A stretch of DNA of 64,000 bases from Diplocarpon mali (Eukaryota; Ascomycota; Leotiomycetes; Helotiales; Drepanopezizaceae). Numbering within the stretch: position 1 is the stretch's first letter; each line of letters begins with the position of its first letter. The translations under genes and the position numbers were made by a program. Shown here one piece after another: positions 1 to 10,871 of this stretch. The notes below the pieces were generated by a model. The model did no database searches. It saw only the letters and a list, made by a program, of their open reading frames with translations, and was not told the origin of the DNA. The DNA is taken from assembly GCA_024741835.1 (NCBI GenBank), contig JAENRP010000037.1:62001-126000 (forward strand), given 5' to 3'.

Positions 1-436
1 GAGCTTGATGTCAACAGGCGCGAGGGAGGGGAAAAATACGCTGGCTCGGTGGACCACTGGACTGCGAAGTCTGATTTTCTTTCGGCGTTGGATACTAACC
101 ATTGCAAGATCCCATGCTTCGTCGAATTAGAGGTTCCAAGAAATAGTCTCTTGAATTGATGTCATAATTCAACCATGCTATCTACGAGGCTCATTTCCAC
201 AGAGTGTCAAGCGTGTCCTGGAAATACAGATGCCAACTTCTGAGTAGCACACAAACACACACATACATATGGAGAACATGGGCACAGTTACGAGTCGAAG
301 AAAGTAGAGAGAGAGCAAAATCCATTGGCGCAACACTTCAACTCGAGCAGAGCGATACAAAAAGAGGCGACGGCGAAAGACAACATCCTATGCTGCACGA
401 CAGCCCCGGCCTCCCCCCATCCCCGGCCCTGCCCGG
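1..436. other. Gene-free left edge
   Basis: No coding region with convincing protein features is visible. The segment lies just past the stop codon of the reverse-strand hypothetical gene ending at 437, so its right part probably holds that gene's 3' untranslated region. Nothing else is recognised. Confidence 0.4.
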
Positions 437-1027
437 CTACGCTCCCGTGTTACCGTCACGACGAAAGTTGGCGTCGTCGCGGATGTCCTTGTTCTTCGAG
501 GGATCGTAACCGTCCTCATCCTTCCGCTGATCAGGCATCCTGAACTTCTCGTCAAACTTCTTGCTGTAAGTGTAAGCGGCGCCCGACCCGTCACTCTCGT
601 CGTCGGAGCTGCTCATGCCCTTCATCCTCCGCGGGGAGAGCGCGTCCTGCACCGCTCTCTTGGGTGCCCCCGCAGCCTCCCGCGCCCGTCTGCCGACGCC
701 GGCTTCCGTGGAGGCTCCCGCTCCCGCTCCCGATCCCGCTCCCGCTCCCGCTCCCGGAGCTGGGGCCGGGACTCTCGCCCGGCCGGTGCCGCTCCCGCTG
801 GTAGCTGCGACGCCGTTGTTCCTTGCCGCTCTCTCGGCTGCGTCTTGCCGCCTTGATCTGGCCCTGGCTTGCTGCATCTTCTCCCGGCCCTCTGCTGCTT
901 TTCTCGCCATCCGCTTGGCCGGCGTGTCTGCGGAAGAAACGGACGCGGAGCTGCTCCTGCTGGAGGGTCTCGAGGCTGTCTCCTGGCCGCCCTGGCCTCC
1001 TTTCTTGGCTACCTGCTTGCCTGCCAT
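437..1027 (-). CDS. Low-complexity basic hypothetical protein (196 aa)
   Basis: This is a single-exon reverse-strand reading frame starting at an ATG at 1025-1027. I do not recognise the family. The protein has a Lys/Gly/Ser-rich start, an Ala/Arg/Glu-rich central stretch of about residues 35-70 that could form a helix, and then a Gly/Ala/Ser tract encoded by a degenerate CCCGCT hexanucleotide repeat on the plus strand (about 717-763). The C-terminal 60 residues are different: acidic and polar (a Ser/Asp/Glu run, then a Tyr/Lys-rich and Asp/Asn-rich end) and look more constrained than the rest. There is no signal peptide or membrane segment. Low-complexity nuclear or cytoplasmic proteins of this kind are common in filamentous ascomycetes. 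The coding call rests on the ATG, the length and the coherent C-terminus; a long opposing frame also exists because of the repeat composition. Confidence 0.5.
   Translation of the reverse strand: MAGKQVAKKGGQGGQETASRPSSRSSSASVSSADTPAKRMARKAAEGREKMQQARARSRRQDAAERAARNNGVAATSGSGTGRARVPAPAPGAGAGAGSGAGAGASTEAGVGRRAREAAGAPKRAVQDALSPRRMKGMSSSDDESDGSGAAYTYSKKFDEKFRMPDQRKDEDGYDPSKNKDIRDDANFRRDGNTGA
717..763. repeat. CCCGCT-type hexanucleotide repeat inside a coding region
   Basis: About seven near-perfect tandem copies of a six-base unit (cccgct, with one cccgat variant) are visible. In the reverse-strand protein they encode alternating Gly/Ala/Ser. The period is a multiple of three, so copy-number change would keep the frame. 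Confidence 0.8.
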
Positions 1028-4000
1028 GATCTACGATGGGATCAAGCAGCTCGATCTTTTGCTTTTTCTCGTTGAGATTTGCTTGTCGGCTGTGGAGCAC
1101 GAATCTCTTTGCAAAGGACGAGTCGTGGCCCTGGTTGCAGAGTTTGGAGTTGCGGAGAGGAGTTGGTTGTTTGATTTGGAAGGATAGCAGGGACTTCTGT
1201 AGGGAGAAGAGGCGGTATATATATCCCTTTTCTCCAGCTCGAGAGCCTGTTGCTGGTTGTGATTGCAAGAGGACTGTGAATCGCTCATATGGCGTAGCAA
1301 CACCGCTGCTTTTGTGAATCATAGATGGGACTTACTTCTGCATCGGTTGGGCCGAACATTCAGAGCCGAGACGCGCCAGCTTACAACGACATACGATCTA
1401 CTCATTTCGTGGGGGGTTAAATGGAGGTCACTTCATAAGCCCTTCGGCAAAGTCGGCTATTCGATATCGAGCTCGACAGGACCCGGGCGAACTAACCTGC
1501 CACATTATTTCGCTATCCTCACCCGCGTAGTCCCACTAGCTCTCTCCTCGTACACCCAAGATCAGAAACATCGTTGCTCGATACGCGGCTAATGGAAGTT
1601 TCCCAGCTGCCTACCACGGAGCCTGGATCCGAGACTCTTGTTGCACGCATGGGGGATGTCGAGTCACATGTCAAAAGAAAGGTTACTAAATAAAAACTAG
1701 ACTGATCATGAGCATAGTAAATTGGTATGAGGATCTTCAAGACAGGGCTATTGAAGTGTTCTTGTTGGAACTCATTCTACGATCTTCCCTCGTTTTTCAA
1801 TGTCCTTGTTTATGTTCAGTCTTGTTGTGTTTTGATCTCGCTTAGCCGAGCCATCTCCACATACAAACTACTTTCCGTGGAAGAGCAACCATGGCTGCCT
1901 CCTCTGCAGTATAGCGCCACCTATCAACTCTACCGCTAGCCTGGGAGAGAATATTTTCTCTAATCTTTTTCTTCTTCCTTTTCTTCCTTTGCCTCTTCAC
2001 AGCTAAACCGATTCCCTGGCGTCTGTAAACCCCACCAGCCGCGTCCGTGAGTAGCGAGAAACCCCACCGCCTAGTCCTTGCGGTCCCTGTATTTACGCAC
2101 GGGACTCCTAGTGAGCGTATGGTTCTTAGAATCGTTCCAATCTCCCATCCCTCGGAGCACAGAAGCGGTAAGAAACTGTGTATCTCCATTTCCAGTGCGG
2201 AGTTTGTAGCACCAGGTATTACCTTGGGAAACGATATTATCGCATGCCTGGGGTCCCACATTACCTGACCTTCTCATCCCCATTACTGATCCTCAGAGTA
2301 TCTCATCATCAGCTCTAAGAATATCTCCAATCAGCCGCTGATACCGCACGTATTCATCAGTCTACCCGTCTTTGTGTAGGGATCCTCGCCAGTAAGATAT
2401 TCGAGGCTTGTAGGACTCACGCAGAGGTTCACTCTGGCAGCTCATCTTGTTATCTATCTCTATCTCCAACGCCGCTGTTGTTTCGCAGGCTTTTGGATTG
2501 AGCGCTGCGGCAAGGACCGCGATCTCTGTTGCCATCTCTGGGACCACTAAGTACCAATTAGCGGGCACTCTGGCCAGCATCGTCTATCCTAAGATGGTTT
2601 TGTCGTTGTATAAGTTACTCTGGGTTAGTGTTGGTTTTTTGGAGTTGTCGCCTTAGTTGGGTTCTTTATTTGATTCTTGGTTATCGTAATTAATTTTCGC
2701 AGGATAGTCTTGCAAATGGCCATCAATGCGTCCCAGACCGTTGAGTCTATCCTCGTACGAGCCCGGTCGAGGATTGCTTGCTTTCTTTCTATATTTTTTA
2801 TTTTTTCCCCCTAGAAAAGACGTGGAACACTTTGATATGAGGTTGGTGTTCGTTGGTGGACTATGAGGACTATGGACTGTTTGTACAGCCCTATACATCC
2901 ATCTATCAGACGTGACGAGTCGACTTGAGTTTACTTTAAAACTTTTAAGAAAAGTTTCTTCGTATAGATGACTATCTCTCGCAGTACTTATGTGTCCAAT
3001 TTAAGAACCCTGTACTCTATGTAAAGCTATACTATTCGGAATGCTATATTTTACTAGCTTCGCTGTTGAGACATAACCCAATATATATGTTACCTTGATC
3101 AAGCTATATGGATTGTTTTAAAGTAAAGCTATATAACTACTACTTAAGGATATGATACCCAGCAATAGCCCTTGTTCAAAGACCACTAGCAAGAAGATTA
3201 ATTTCAAGCTTATAGCTCGCTTGTTTATTCACTGTTTCAATTTCACAACACCACTTAAAATAATATTTAGACACGTTCCGGTCTCTCAAGAAGGAATTGA
3301 AAGCCGAAGCTGATTATTTACAAGCATAAATATTCCTCATCCTTAAATATGCAAACCTAGCTGTTACAGACCTCGTTCTCCCACCCCCCTACCTCACCTA
3401 TTTCAAGCCCGCTCCTGTCCTCGAGCCACACGTCCTATCCTCTCCCATACTATTCAGGTTACAAGTCTCTTGAATTCAAGATAACAACCTACTTTGACCG
3501 TGGTCTTAGGTTGACTGAAGTGCGAGTCTAGGTCACAATTTGCTATCACTGGACAGAGTTCTACCATATTCGGATTTGTTTCTGCTACTACCTCTATCTT
3601 TTTCCACAGCTAGCAACTGGATTCTAACCGTCAACTAAGTGAGAGAATTCATACGAAATAAGTATAAAAATGACCGAGAACCCTATAGCTATGTTATGGC
3701 AAATAGATATTAACCTGTGTCCGATTATCTCTTGCATGTACAAACAAGGAATTACACATCAGCCTTTTTTTTTTTCAATTTTTCTTCAAAATAAAAATTT
3801 GAATTTGAACTTGAAGTAACCAAGACCTTGCATCCGGTCGCTCATCTCTGACAGCTTGGTACTTACTTTGATACCCTCTACTAGCCTATCCCTACTGAAC
3901 AGTCTTTCTCCTACTTTGAGTGTTAAATCAGGTGTCAAATAAAATGAGACATCAAACCAACAGAAGTCTTACATCCTAGAATTTACAAACTCTGAATAAA

Positions 4001-4958
4001 TTTAAATCCAGCATAATAAAGCTATTTAAAACGACAAGAAATTAGAAATTCCACAATTATCACATATATCCTCCCTAGTTAAGTTATCATGCAATCTCAC
4101 CTCCAAGGATCCGAGTTTTTTCTCCCCTCAAAGAACAATATGCCGATCGATTTACAAGATAAAAAGCCCTTTTACATCCATCTTCCAGTCACTCTCAAAC
4201 ACTTTCTTATGATTTGCAGCATTTTACAGTCGAGACCGAATCCCCACGGAAGTAATGCCTATGCAAAGACGACTATCTCGGAGCTGCTCCGCTGCGCATA
4301 TTCCGGCCCCCCCACCCCCAAAAAGGAAGAAAGAAAGAAGAACAAATGCGTCAAAGATATCCGATATTTGAATTCATGGCTTGATGCTGGGGGCGTGAAA
4401 TGGGAGATGTAACCATTTAGCGCGCTGTATTATCAGACAAGACATGTGTAAAAACGTCGCGCGCATCAGCATTGATATACAATTCGCAAGCCGCCAAGCA
4501 CAGCAAGCCTTTTCTCTTTCTTATATTTAATTGTCCAGCTGAGATATCAGCTCATGCGCTTCTCGGGGCTTTGTAGAAGTCGACCTCAGAATTTCATCGA
4601 AAGTCTGATTCCTGGCTAGACCGTATAATCGAATGCTCTAGAATAAAGCTGGCGTATACCGGGCACTTCCGAATTGTATATATCTGTATATATCAACCTC
4701 GAATCTGAGTATAGTATTCATATTACTGATGTAATATGGAATCTCGAGCAAAGCTTGGCATAGCACGGAGCTATATCACCGACCGACGAGGCAAGTAAGG
4801 AATACTGATGACGCAGTATCAGACCCAAATACGAGGCAAGTCTACTGTGGTAGATCCAGCACCTTAATGAAGACATCTAGAACGGCCTGAGAGGTCGAGA
4901 AATGTTCAACTCAACCACATCTGGAACAGGCAAACGTCGGTAGAGCCAAGTAAGCCCA
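1028..4958. other. Gene-free 3.9 kb, AT-rich in its right half
   Basis: Short frames exist on both strands but none shows domains, signal peptides or plausible splice structure. From about 2650 to 4100 the DNA is clearly richer in A and T than the neighbouring genes, with many TA-rich strings. This could be a decayed, RIP-mutated transposon relic, but no transposase, reverse transcriptase or terminal repeat was recognised. The left part (1028-1320) is the probable promoter of the reverse-strand gene starting at 1027. Confidence 0.5.
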
Positions 4959-6061
4959 TCACTTAGCCCCCGTCTTCACCCCGCCACCAGCCGGGAAACT
5001 CCTGGCAGATAGCAACACCCCCTTCACCCCCCTAATCTCCTTCTTCAACCTCGCAATTTCATCATCGTCCTGCTTCCTGCTATTCCACCCGACCGGTACG
5101 TACCCATAGCTCGGCGGCACATACGCAATGCCATTCAGGTACTCCTTCAGCCCCCCCATGTCGCCCTCCACCTCGGATATCTCATGGCGTTCCGCAGAGT
5201 CATTCGCGACTATCTCCTTCAGTAAGTCTTTAAGGGCGCCGAGACGGGCAACGTGGGTGTGCAGCGGGGTGGGCGAGGAGGGGCGGGTGAGCGGGGGGGA
5301 AGTCTGGATTCCGATATCACGGTGGAACATCTCGGTGGGATCTGGGTCGCTCTCCGTTGACGGCGTTTGGGTCCCATCTGTAGCTTTTTTATTCCTGATG
5401 TCTGCCGGGATTTCAGAGACGAGCGTCTCGAGGATGGTTACTAGTTTTTCGAGGTTGGATTTGGATGTTGAAGCGAGGGAGAGGCGTGCACTGGTGAGAG
5501 AGGCGAGCATGGGCGTCAGGAGGTACTCGTGCGTACCGTAGAGCAGGGCAGTTAGGCCAGAAAAGAGGTATAGGGCTGTGAGAAGGCGGGGTTTGGTGAT
5601 GAGGGGTGTGGGGTGTTGTGGGGTGGTTAGGAATTCGGGGTAGGTTACTATAGGCGGCTGAGAGGGTATTTGAGGTGTATATTGAGGAAGCGGATGAGGT
5701 ATGCTTCGAGGAGGTGGATTTGTAAGTTCTGGAGACTGTGTTGTGTAAGTCAAGCTCTTGATGGGGTTTAGGGAAGGGAAGCTACTTCTGAAGAGCTGGC
5801 GTCGACCTCGACATTTTGCGTAACGCCCAGCAGAGTCTGGATCTCTTCGCGCTGTAGTCCCTTGCTCTCGAGGAACGCGATCTTTCTATCCGTCGACGCA
5901 TCCCGTACATTGTCCTCCTCGAGGAATTTCCGCGCCAGCGATATTACCGTCTCACGACTCTCGGTTTGCGTCGGAGCTGGGTCGATTTTCACAGAGTCTG
6001 CAACCGGTCTTTGCTGCCAGGATTGTACGCCATCCTTCTTTGCCGGGTCTGAATCGCTCAT
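4959..6061 (-). CDS. Peroxisomal docking peroxin, Pex14/Pex17 (Pex33)-type
   Basis: Two exons, 6061-5786 and 5735-4959, are separated by a 50-bp intron (donor GTAGCT, branch-like CTTGAC, acceptor ACACAG) and give 350 aa. Residues about 38-78 match the Pex14 N-terminal domain that binds Pex5 and Pex19: a helix ending in a KFLEEDNVRD-like stretch, then the characteristic 'FLESKGL..EEI..LL' segment. Then come a Pro-rich linker, one hydrophobic segment at about residues 142-164, and C-terminal charged, heptad-like stretches. Pex14 proteins anchor the peroxisomal import docking complex. The sparse similarity beyond the N-terminus is typical of the Pex14/17 chimera of filamentous fungi rather than canonical Pex14. 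The start (ATG at 6059-6061) was chosen because upstream in-frame sequence has leader character. A possible small gene lies divergently at 6456. Confidence 0.8.
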
Positions 6062-6455
6062 TGTCTGTACGGTGTTGCGCAAAAGCTGTGAATTGAGTTG
6101 TCGTGAAAGGCTGAGGTTGGATTTCAAGCCTCGGTCCAGTATTGCTTATGTCATAGTATATAGCCCAATCAGAGCAGGCTGCCAATGAAAGCTGGATGCA
6201 AGTGTGAAGGCAAGTATCGCTTGACGCATTCCAACATATGTCTCCGTCAACCATCGGCACTTAGCAGCCAAGTCTCTCATATCGCACATATCAGGCGTAT
6301 CGCATTGCCTGAATCAGCCTCATGTTTGCTGCACACGCACAATTCTAGACGCTGCCCACCTCAGCCGATATTACACAGATCTTCGCGTAAGCGTTCGTCA
6401 CCGTCAGCCGGCGGCGACACGACACGACCTCTCACCAAATCAAAGCGCACGTATT

Positions 6456-6681
6456 ATGCCCGGACGCCCTCAACGACTCAGCAGAAAGCCCAGGACGCTC
6501 AGTACAGACTCGGAGGGCACGGAAGAGGCGTACGACTGGGTTGGCCTGAGGGAATCGTCGGGAAAAGCGTCGTCGCAGAAGAAAAACGAGTGAGTGGCTT
6601 TCCTATCGGTGTCTTTGCTCTGATCCTGCGAGCCGTAGAGTCTCGGGAAAGCGTATCGTGTATAGTTCAGATGAACCTTGA
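6456..6681 (+). CDS. Possible small two-exon protein (58 aa), unrecognised
   Basis: An ATG at 6456 opens a Ser/Arg/Glu-rich frame that runs to a strong donor GTGAGT at 6590. Removing a 49-bp intron (6590-6638, with CTGAT as possible branch and a GTAG acceptor) joins 6456-6589 to 6639-6681 in frame and ends at a TGA, giving 58 residues. Without splicing the frame stops after 45 codons. No domain is recognised. The gene would share a 394-bp divergent promoter with the peroxin gene. Support is limited to the splice signals and frame, and it could instead be the 5' part of a longer decayed gene or an upstream leader. Confidence 0.3.
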
Positions 6682-7210
6682 TCGCGTCGGGTTGGGGAAG
6701 TCATCTTGTATTCGGCAGAGGCATTTCCCTTGGACAGGCACGTGCGGTTGAGCAAAGCTGGTCAGCTCAGCATCGACGAGCAATGCAAGGAACCTTCCGA
6801 CAAGTCCGTGGCAATCAATCAGATATCTCCCAACCCAGTATATGGTGTTGGCTGTGCAGGTGGGAAAGCGAGCGGCTATTGGCGAGCGGCTATTCATAGC
6901 AAGCGCCTGCCCGTGACAAGCGCCTGACCGGTGCCGCCCGCATCGCATCGCTTTCTTTCTTCTCCATGCAAGTGACCCAAGATCGCGCAGGCTAAAGTTA
7001 AAAGCAAAGTGGCCGCCTTGACTAAATCTCGTCCCGACTCTTTTTGATTTGCTTTTTGATTCATTTCTTTTCATTTACTCTCCCGCTTGTTCTTTCCCTG
7101 GATTCATCTAAGCGATACATACCTGCACATTACTTCGCCATTGCCCACTCCAAATTACCTTACCATTTTACCTATCGTCTTCAACTCAGTGCTAGCACCA
7201 TCCTCATATC
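6682..7210. promoter_or_regulatory. Upstream region of the IES2-like gene
   Basis: No coding region is supported here. The right third contains pyrimidine-rich stretches (for example around 7030-7100) typical of fungal transcription start regions, followed by a CT-rich leader up to the ATG at 7211. No specific factor site is claimed. Confidence 0.4.
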
Positions 7211-8553
7211 ATGCGAGATTCCATGATGTCGCGTCGCAGCCAACGCGCTGCAGCCGTCAAGGCCCAAGAAGCTATTCAAGAAGCTGACCCTCCGTCTCCC
7301 AGAACCAAGCGCCTCCGCCGCAGCGCCGGCACGGCCTCAGAAAATACCCCCTCAAGCGCCAGTGTCTCACGTGGTCAGGTTGGCAACAAGACCCCAGTGA
7401 TGCGTCTCTCTGTCAAGACGTCGTCAAGCAAGTTGCGCGAGGCGACGCGATCCAGCTCTTCGGGAAACAGCGGCTCTTCCCGAGATCCGTTTGTTGGGGG
7501 TGAGATCATTGAGGGGAAGAGGGCGAGGCATGTAAAGAAGAGTTATGTGCTAGAGAGCGACAGCGAGGATGAGGAAGATGAGGAGATGGAGGATGCGGCC
7601 GACGAGGATGCTGAGGTGGACGAGGATGAAGATGAGGAAATGGATGCTGAAGACGATGGAATGTTAGATGAGGATGCGACTGGGGATCTTGACATGGAGG
7701 ATGCACCGCCTCCACCGCCCGCTGTCAAAGTGACCAAGGCGAGTGGAAAGGCAAAGCAAGTCAATGTTGCCAAGCCACCGCCGGCTAAGGGCAAGGTGAT
7801 CCCCGTGGAGCAAAAGGAAGTGGAGGGTGCCAGTGACGACGAGGAATTAAGCGAGTTAGATAGCGAGCTTGAAGATGTAATCGAGGATGAAGAGGGTATG
7901 CAGACAGGCAACGAAGAAGATGCTGAAGGCGACGAAGAGGAGATCGAGGTAGAAGGCGACGAAGACGATAGCTTGAACAGCGAAGGCGAGACACCTGCGA
8001 ACGGGAGCCGCGCCTCGACTCCGGATCTCAACAAGCTGACTAAGAGACAACGAGCACGTTTCGAGGAGAGCGATGGTGGTCATCTGCTCGCCTTGCCTGA
8101 TGGTACATTCTCCTTAAAATTCTACCCTTTCATCCTCTCTTTCCCAATCGACATCACAAAGGCGGCACGCTAACACCCCTCTCAGAAGTTCAAGTCAAAA
8201 AACACCTGACAGCCGAAGAACACGCCATGCGCCGTGCCGAGATGGCTCGTCGGCGCAAGAATCTCTCGGAGAAGCGCAACGAAGAAGAAAAGATGGAAAC
8301 CATCAACAAACTGCTCAAGAAACAAGCCCCCAAGACCAACGCCCGCCGTAGCATAATGAATGCCGCTGATGCCGGGACGGCTAACGCCGTCGTCGAAAGC
8401 TCCCAGCCCAACCCAGGGTTCGTTCGGTGGGTGAGTAACAAGGACGGGAATCGCATCGGGGTGCCAAAGGAGTGGCTCGATGCGCCGGTCGGCGAGATCT
8501 TCAGGGATAGCACTAAGGGGATGGGGGGGAATCTAATCACGGAGGTTTCCTAG
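7211..8553 (+). CDS. IES2: INO80 chromatin-remodelling complex subunit Ies2 (PAPA-1 domain)
   Basis: Two exons, 7211-8102 and 8186-8553, with an 83-bp intron (donor GTACAT, acceptor CTCTCAG), encode 419 aa. The N-terminal half is disordered: Ser/Arg-rich, then several long Asp/Glu tracts (about residues 117-160 and 200-255). The C-terminal part holds the PAPA-1 domain, recognisable from 'LTKRQRARFEE', then 'LLALPDE' formed exactly across the splice, then 'RRAEMARRRKNLSEKR' and the 'KMETINKLLKKQ' helix. In the family this region activates the Ino80 ATPase on nucleosomes. A conserved Trp-containing C-terminal segment follows. Met5 or Met6 could be the true start; Met1 was kept as the first in frame. 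The exact restoration of the conserved motif by splicing makes the intron secure. Confidence 0.9.
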
Positions 8554-9000
8554 TCGCGATACTGCAGCCTGGGAGAGTTTGAAGGTATTGCGAGGGAGTG
8601 AGTGGGTGTAAGACAGTTACTCCAGATTCAAGCCTTGGCTGCTTTGAAGAAGAAAAAAGAGGAATGTCCAATCCATTATGAAATAGATGTTTGTCCACGT
8701 GCATAACGAATGAGCAGGCCCTTAAATGCAACATGCCCAAGTGAAAACTTGTAATTTGCCTGAGCCAGACTTGGCTCTTTGCCTCCCTCAACATCCCGCC
8801 CGCCTTGCCTTGCCTTGCCCTGCCCATCGAATCAAACCCTGTAACTCGAGCACTAATCCATCCAATGCGGATTCTCTGAACCATCCGGTACAGTGAGCGG
8901 TCTCCCAAGAACCATTTGTTTGCAGTTCACGCACTACACCATCCTGATACTCTCTATAGCAGCACCACTCAGGCGAGGGTATACCTGTGCGTACAGGTCC
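8554..9000. other. 3' flank of IES2 and intergenic DNA
   Basis: Nothing coding is supported. A short CCTTG pentanucleotide tandem (about four units) lies near 8803-8822. Confidence 0.4.
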
Positions 9001-9312
9001 ATGCCGGCCGTGAACGCAGATAAATTTGTTTCTATCATCGCTACGCTACGGTGCTATGCCACGCTGAAGCCTCTGCCTCGCGAGCCTCCTGGTTGTGCCT
9101 GGTTAGGTCTTGATCAATATGATAGAGACGCCACCTTTCGGTTTTCGGTTTCAGCAGATATAGATGCATGTGCCATACGATGTCGCGCTTTGGGTAGAGA
9201 ATTATTGGGTTTTAATATAGAGGATGGGGATAGGGATGGGCAGTGGTTTTGTTTTGAGAGGAGGGGAGAAAAAGTTGTTAGCCAAGTCGGGGCCAAGCTG
9301 CTGAGTAATTAA
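9001..9312 (+). CDS. Doubtful 103-aa frame with PAN/apple-like cysteine spacing
   Basis: An ATG at 9001 opens a 103-codon frame. Its second half contains a pattern loosely like PAN/apple or WSC modules of fungal extracellular proteins: Cys, an acidic aromatic stretch, 'DIDACAIRCRALG', then 'GF' and a final 'WFCF'. There is no signal peptide, and no upstream exon could be joined. It may be an isolated relic of a secreted protein gene or a chance frame. Codon composition shifts to AT-rich DNA immediately downstream. Confidence 0.2.
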   Translation: MPAVNADKFVSIIATLRCYATLKPLPREPPGCAWLGLDQYDRDATFRFSVSADIDACAIRCRALGRELLGFNIEDGDRDGQWFCFERRGEKVVSQVGAKLLSN

Positions 9313-10871
9313 GGGAAAGATTTCAAAACGCTATTATCAATCTCAATTATAACTAACTTCATGTAACAAAATAAAGTCTTTCAATTAGTAAAGCACTTAC
9401 CTTAATGGGTGGTTTAACTAATTCAACGGGGTATTTTCTGTTTTGGATTTTTTAGACGAAGACCAGCCAGCTTAATTCATAGGCAAGATAGGAAACTACG
9501 ACTATTCATTTTATATACGATTCTGGATGGATATTGGTAAGACAGATTGTTTTATTTAGTCAAAGTAATTGCGAGGACAGAGAGTGGTATTATATTCTCG
9601 CTCATTGCTTCTATAGCTTCTTCGCAGTATTAATGATACAGCCACATCGCGCTTGATTTATTCACTTTAGGAAGCATACGTCTCCTTTTTGGCTACCTGC
9701 GAAAGCTAGAAAAATAAAGCTTGAGTCTCCATGAGAGGTGCGTCAGTGATTCTTCTCTTACTATAAATAGCGAGCCTGGAGTATCCGTAGCCAATCGAGT
9801 GGTATGGATGGACTCAGGTCACCAAAATCACGCAAATAAAGCCTGGAGATCTGCGGCGAGCTGCTCTCTTGGTGCTGCATAGCTAAGCCAATCTCATGTT
9901 CCAGCTAAGCTCCGGTAAGTGCAGCGCAGAAGCAGATCTTGTCATTTGCCGGGCAGATTTTTAGTTCAGTGGCCAAAGTAAACAACGATTCCGTGGAGAC
10001 CTCGCTAAATATTTCAGTTCCACTTTTACACACCAGAGCGAGATTTGCTTTAAAAAAATACATTGGCCTGATGGTCATTCTTCATTCGAAGAAAATAGTA
10101 ATGAGCCGATGAAAAGTTGCAATATGAATGAGTCGCCGATATCTGCATTCGCATCAAAACCTAAATCATTTTGCCTCTTTATCTCGCTCAAAGCTAGTGG
10201 CTTTTTACAGAAAATAGGACCAAATACCCGACTCTCTTTCGTGGTGCTCTAAGAATTTCGCATGCCATTTTTCATAAAAGAGGAAGAGGCAGAGCTGGTC
10301 TGGCACTGGGCTGGGGATTTTACGACACAGTATTTGAGCTGATAAGGCAACAGTAATAGTCAAAGCAAGATTCCTCTTGTAAACAATCGAGAATTTTCGA
10401 TCCGTCGACATCAGAAGAGACTTGAGACTCGAATAAACTTAACGCATCTTCATAAGTCTTCTCAAAGTTCGAACTCAAGCTTGTGTATACATATCGGCGA
10501 AATTGTAACCGTGCTTGAAATATATTTTGGCATCACTTCGTCATTTCTTTGGGCTCTAGTCACTTCTCGATCCACGTCAGCTTACGATATAACAACTCTA
10601 CTTATTGGCAAATCCTGAACGCATTGGTATGATATAAAATAAGAAGTGCAAGTAAAACAATGAGACGATAAAGACGAAGTTGACTTAGTAGTGCTAAACC
10701 AAGTAATGATTACCATGCCGACCTCGGGGCCGTCTCTCAAGCCGGGAATAGTCACCCTTTACCGCGTATATCCGAAACTCCCTCCACCTTTGATCCCCAA
10801 CCCACTTTCTTTCCTGCTCCCCCTCGTGGGCCAATACAGAACTAAATACAACCGTTTTCAATTTTTCCAAC
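9313..10871. other. AT-rich gene-free block
   Basis: The block is visibly AT-rich, with only short frames on either strand and no recognisable domain. The last 200 bases form the promoter side of the MFS transporter gene. It could be degraded repeat DNA, but no family is identifiable by eye. Confidence 0.4.

Noticed and set aside
615..1187. 190-codon forward frame opposite the first hypothetical gene
   Set aside because: It is Pro/Ala-rich because of the hexanucleotide repeat. The reverse frame has a better start and a coherent C-terminus, though this choice is not certain.
4089..4412. 107-codon ATG-initiated forward frame at the edge of the AT-rich block
   Set aside because: No recognisable features, and the composition follows the surrounding non-coding DNA.
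7543..8034. Ser-rich reverse frame opposite IES2
   Set aside because: It is produced by the complement of Asp/Glu-coding tracts (GAN codons read as Ser/Leu).
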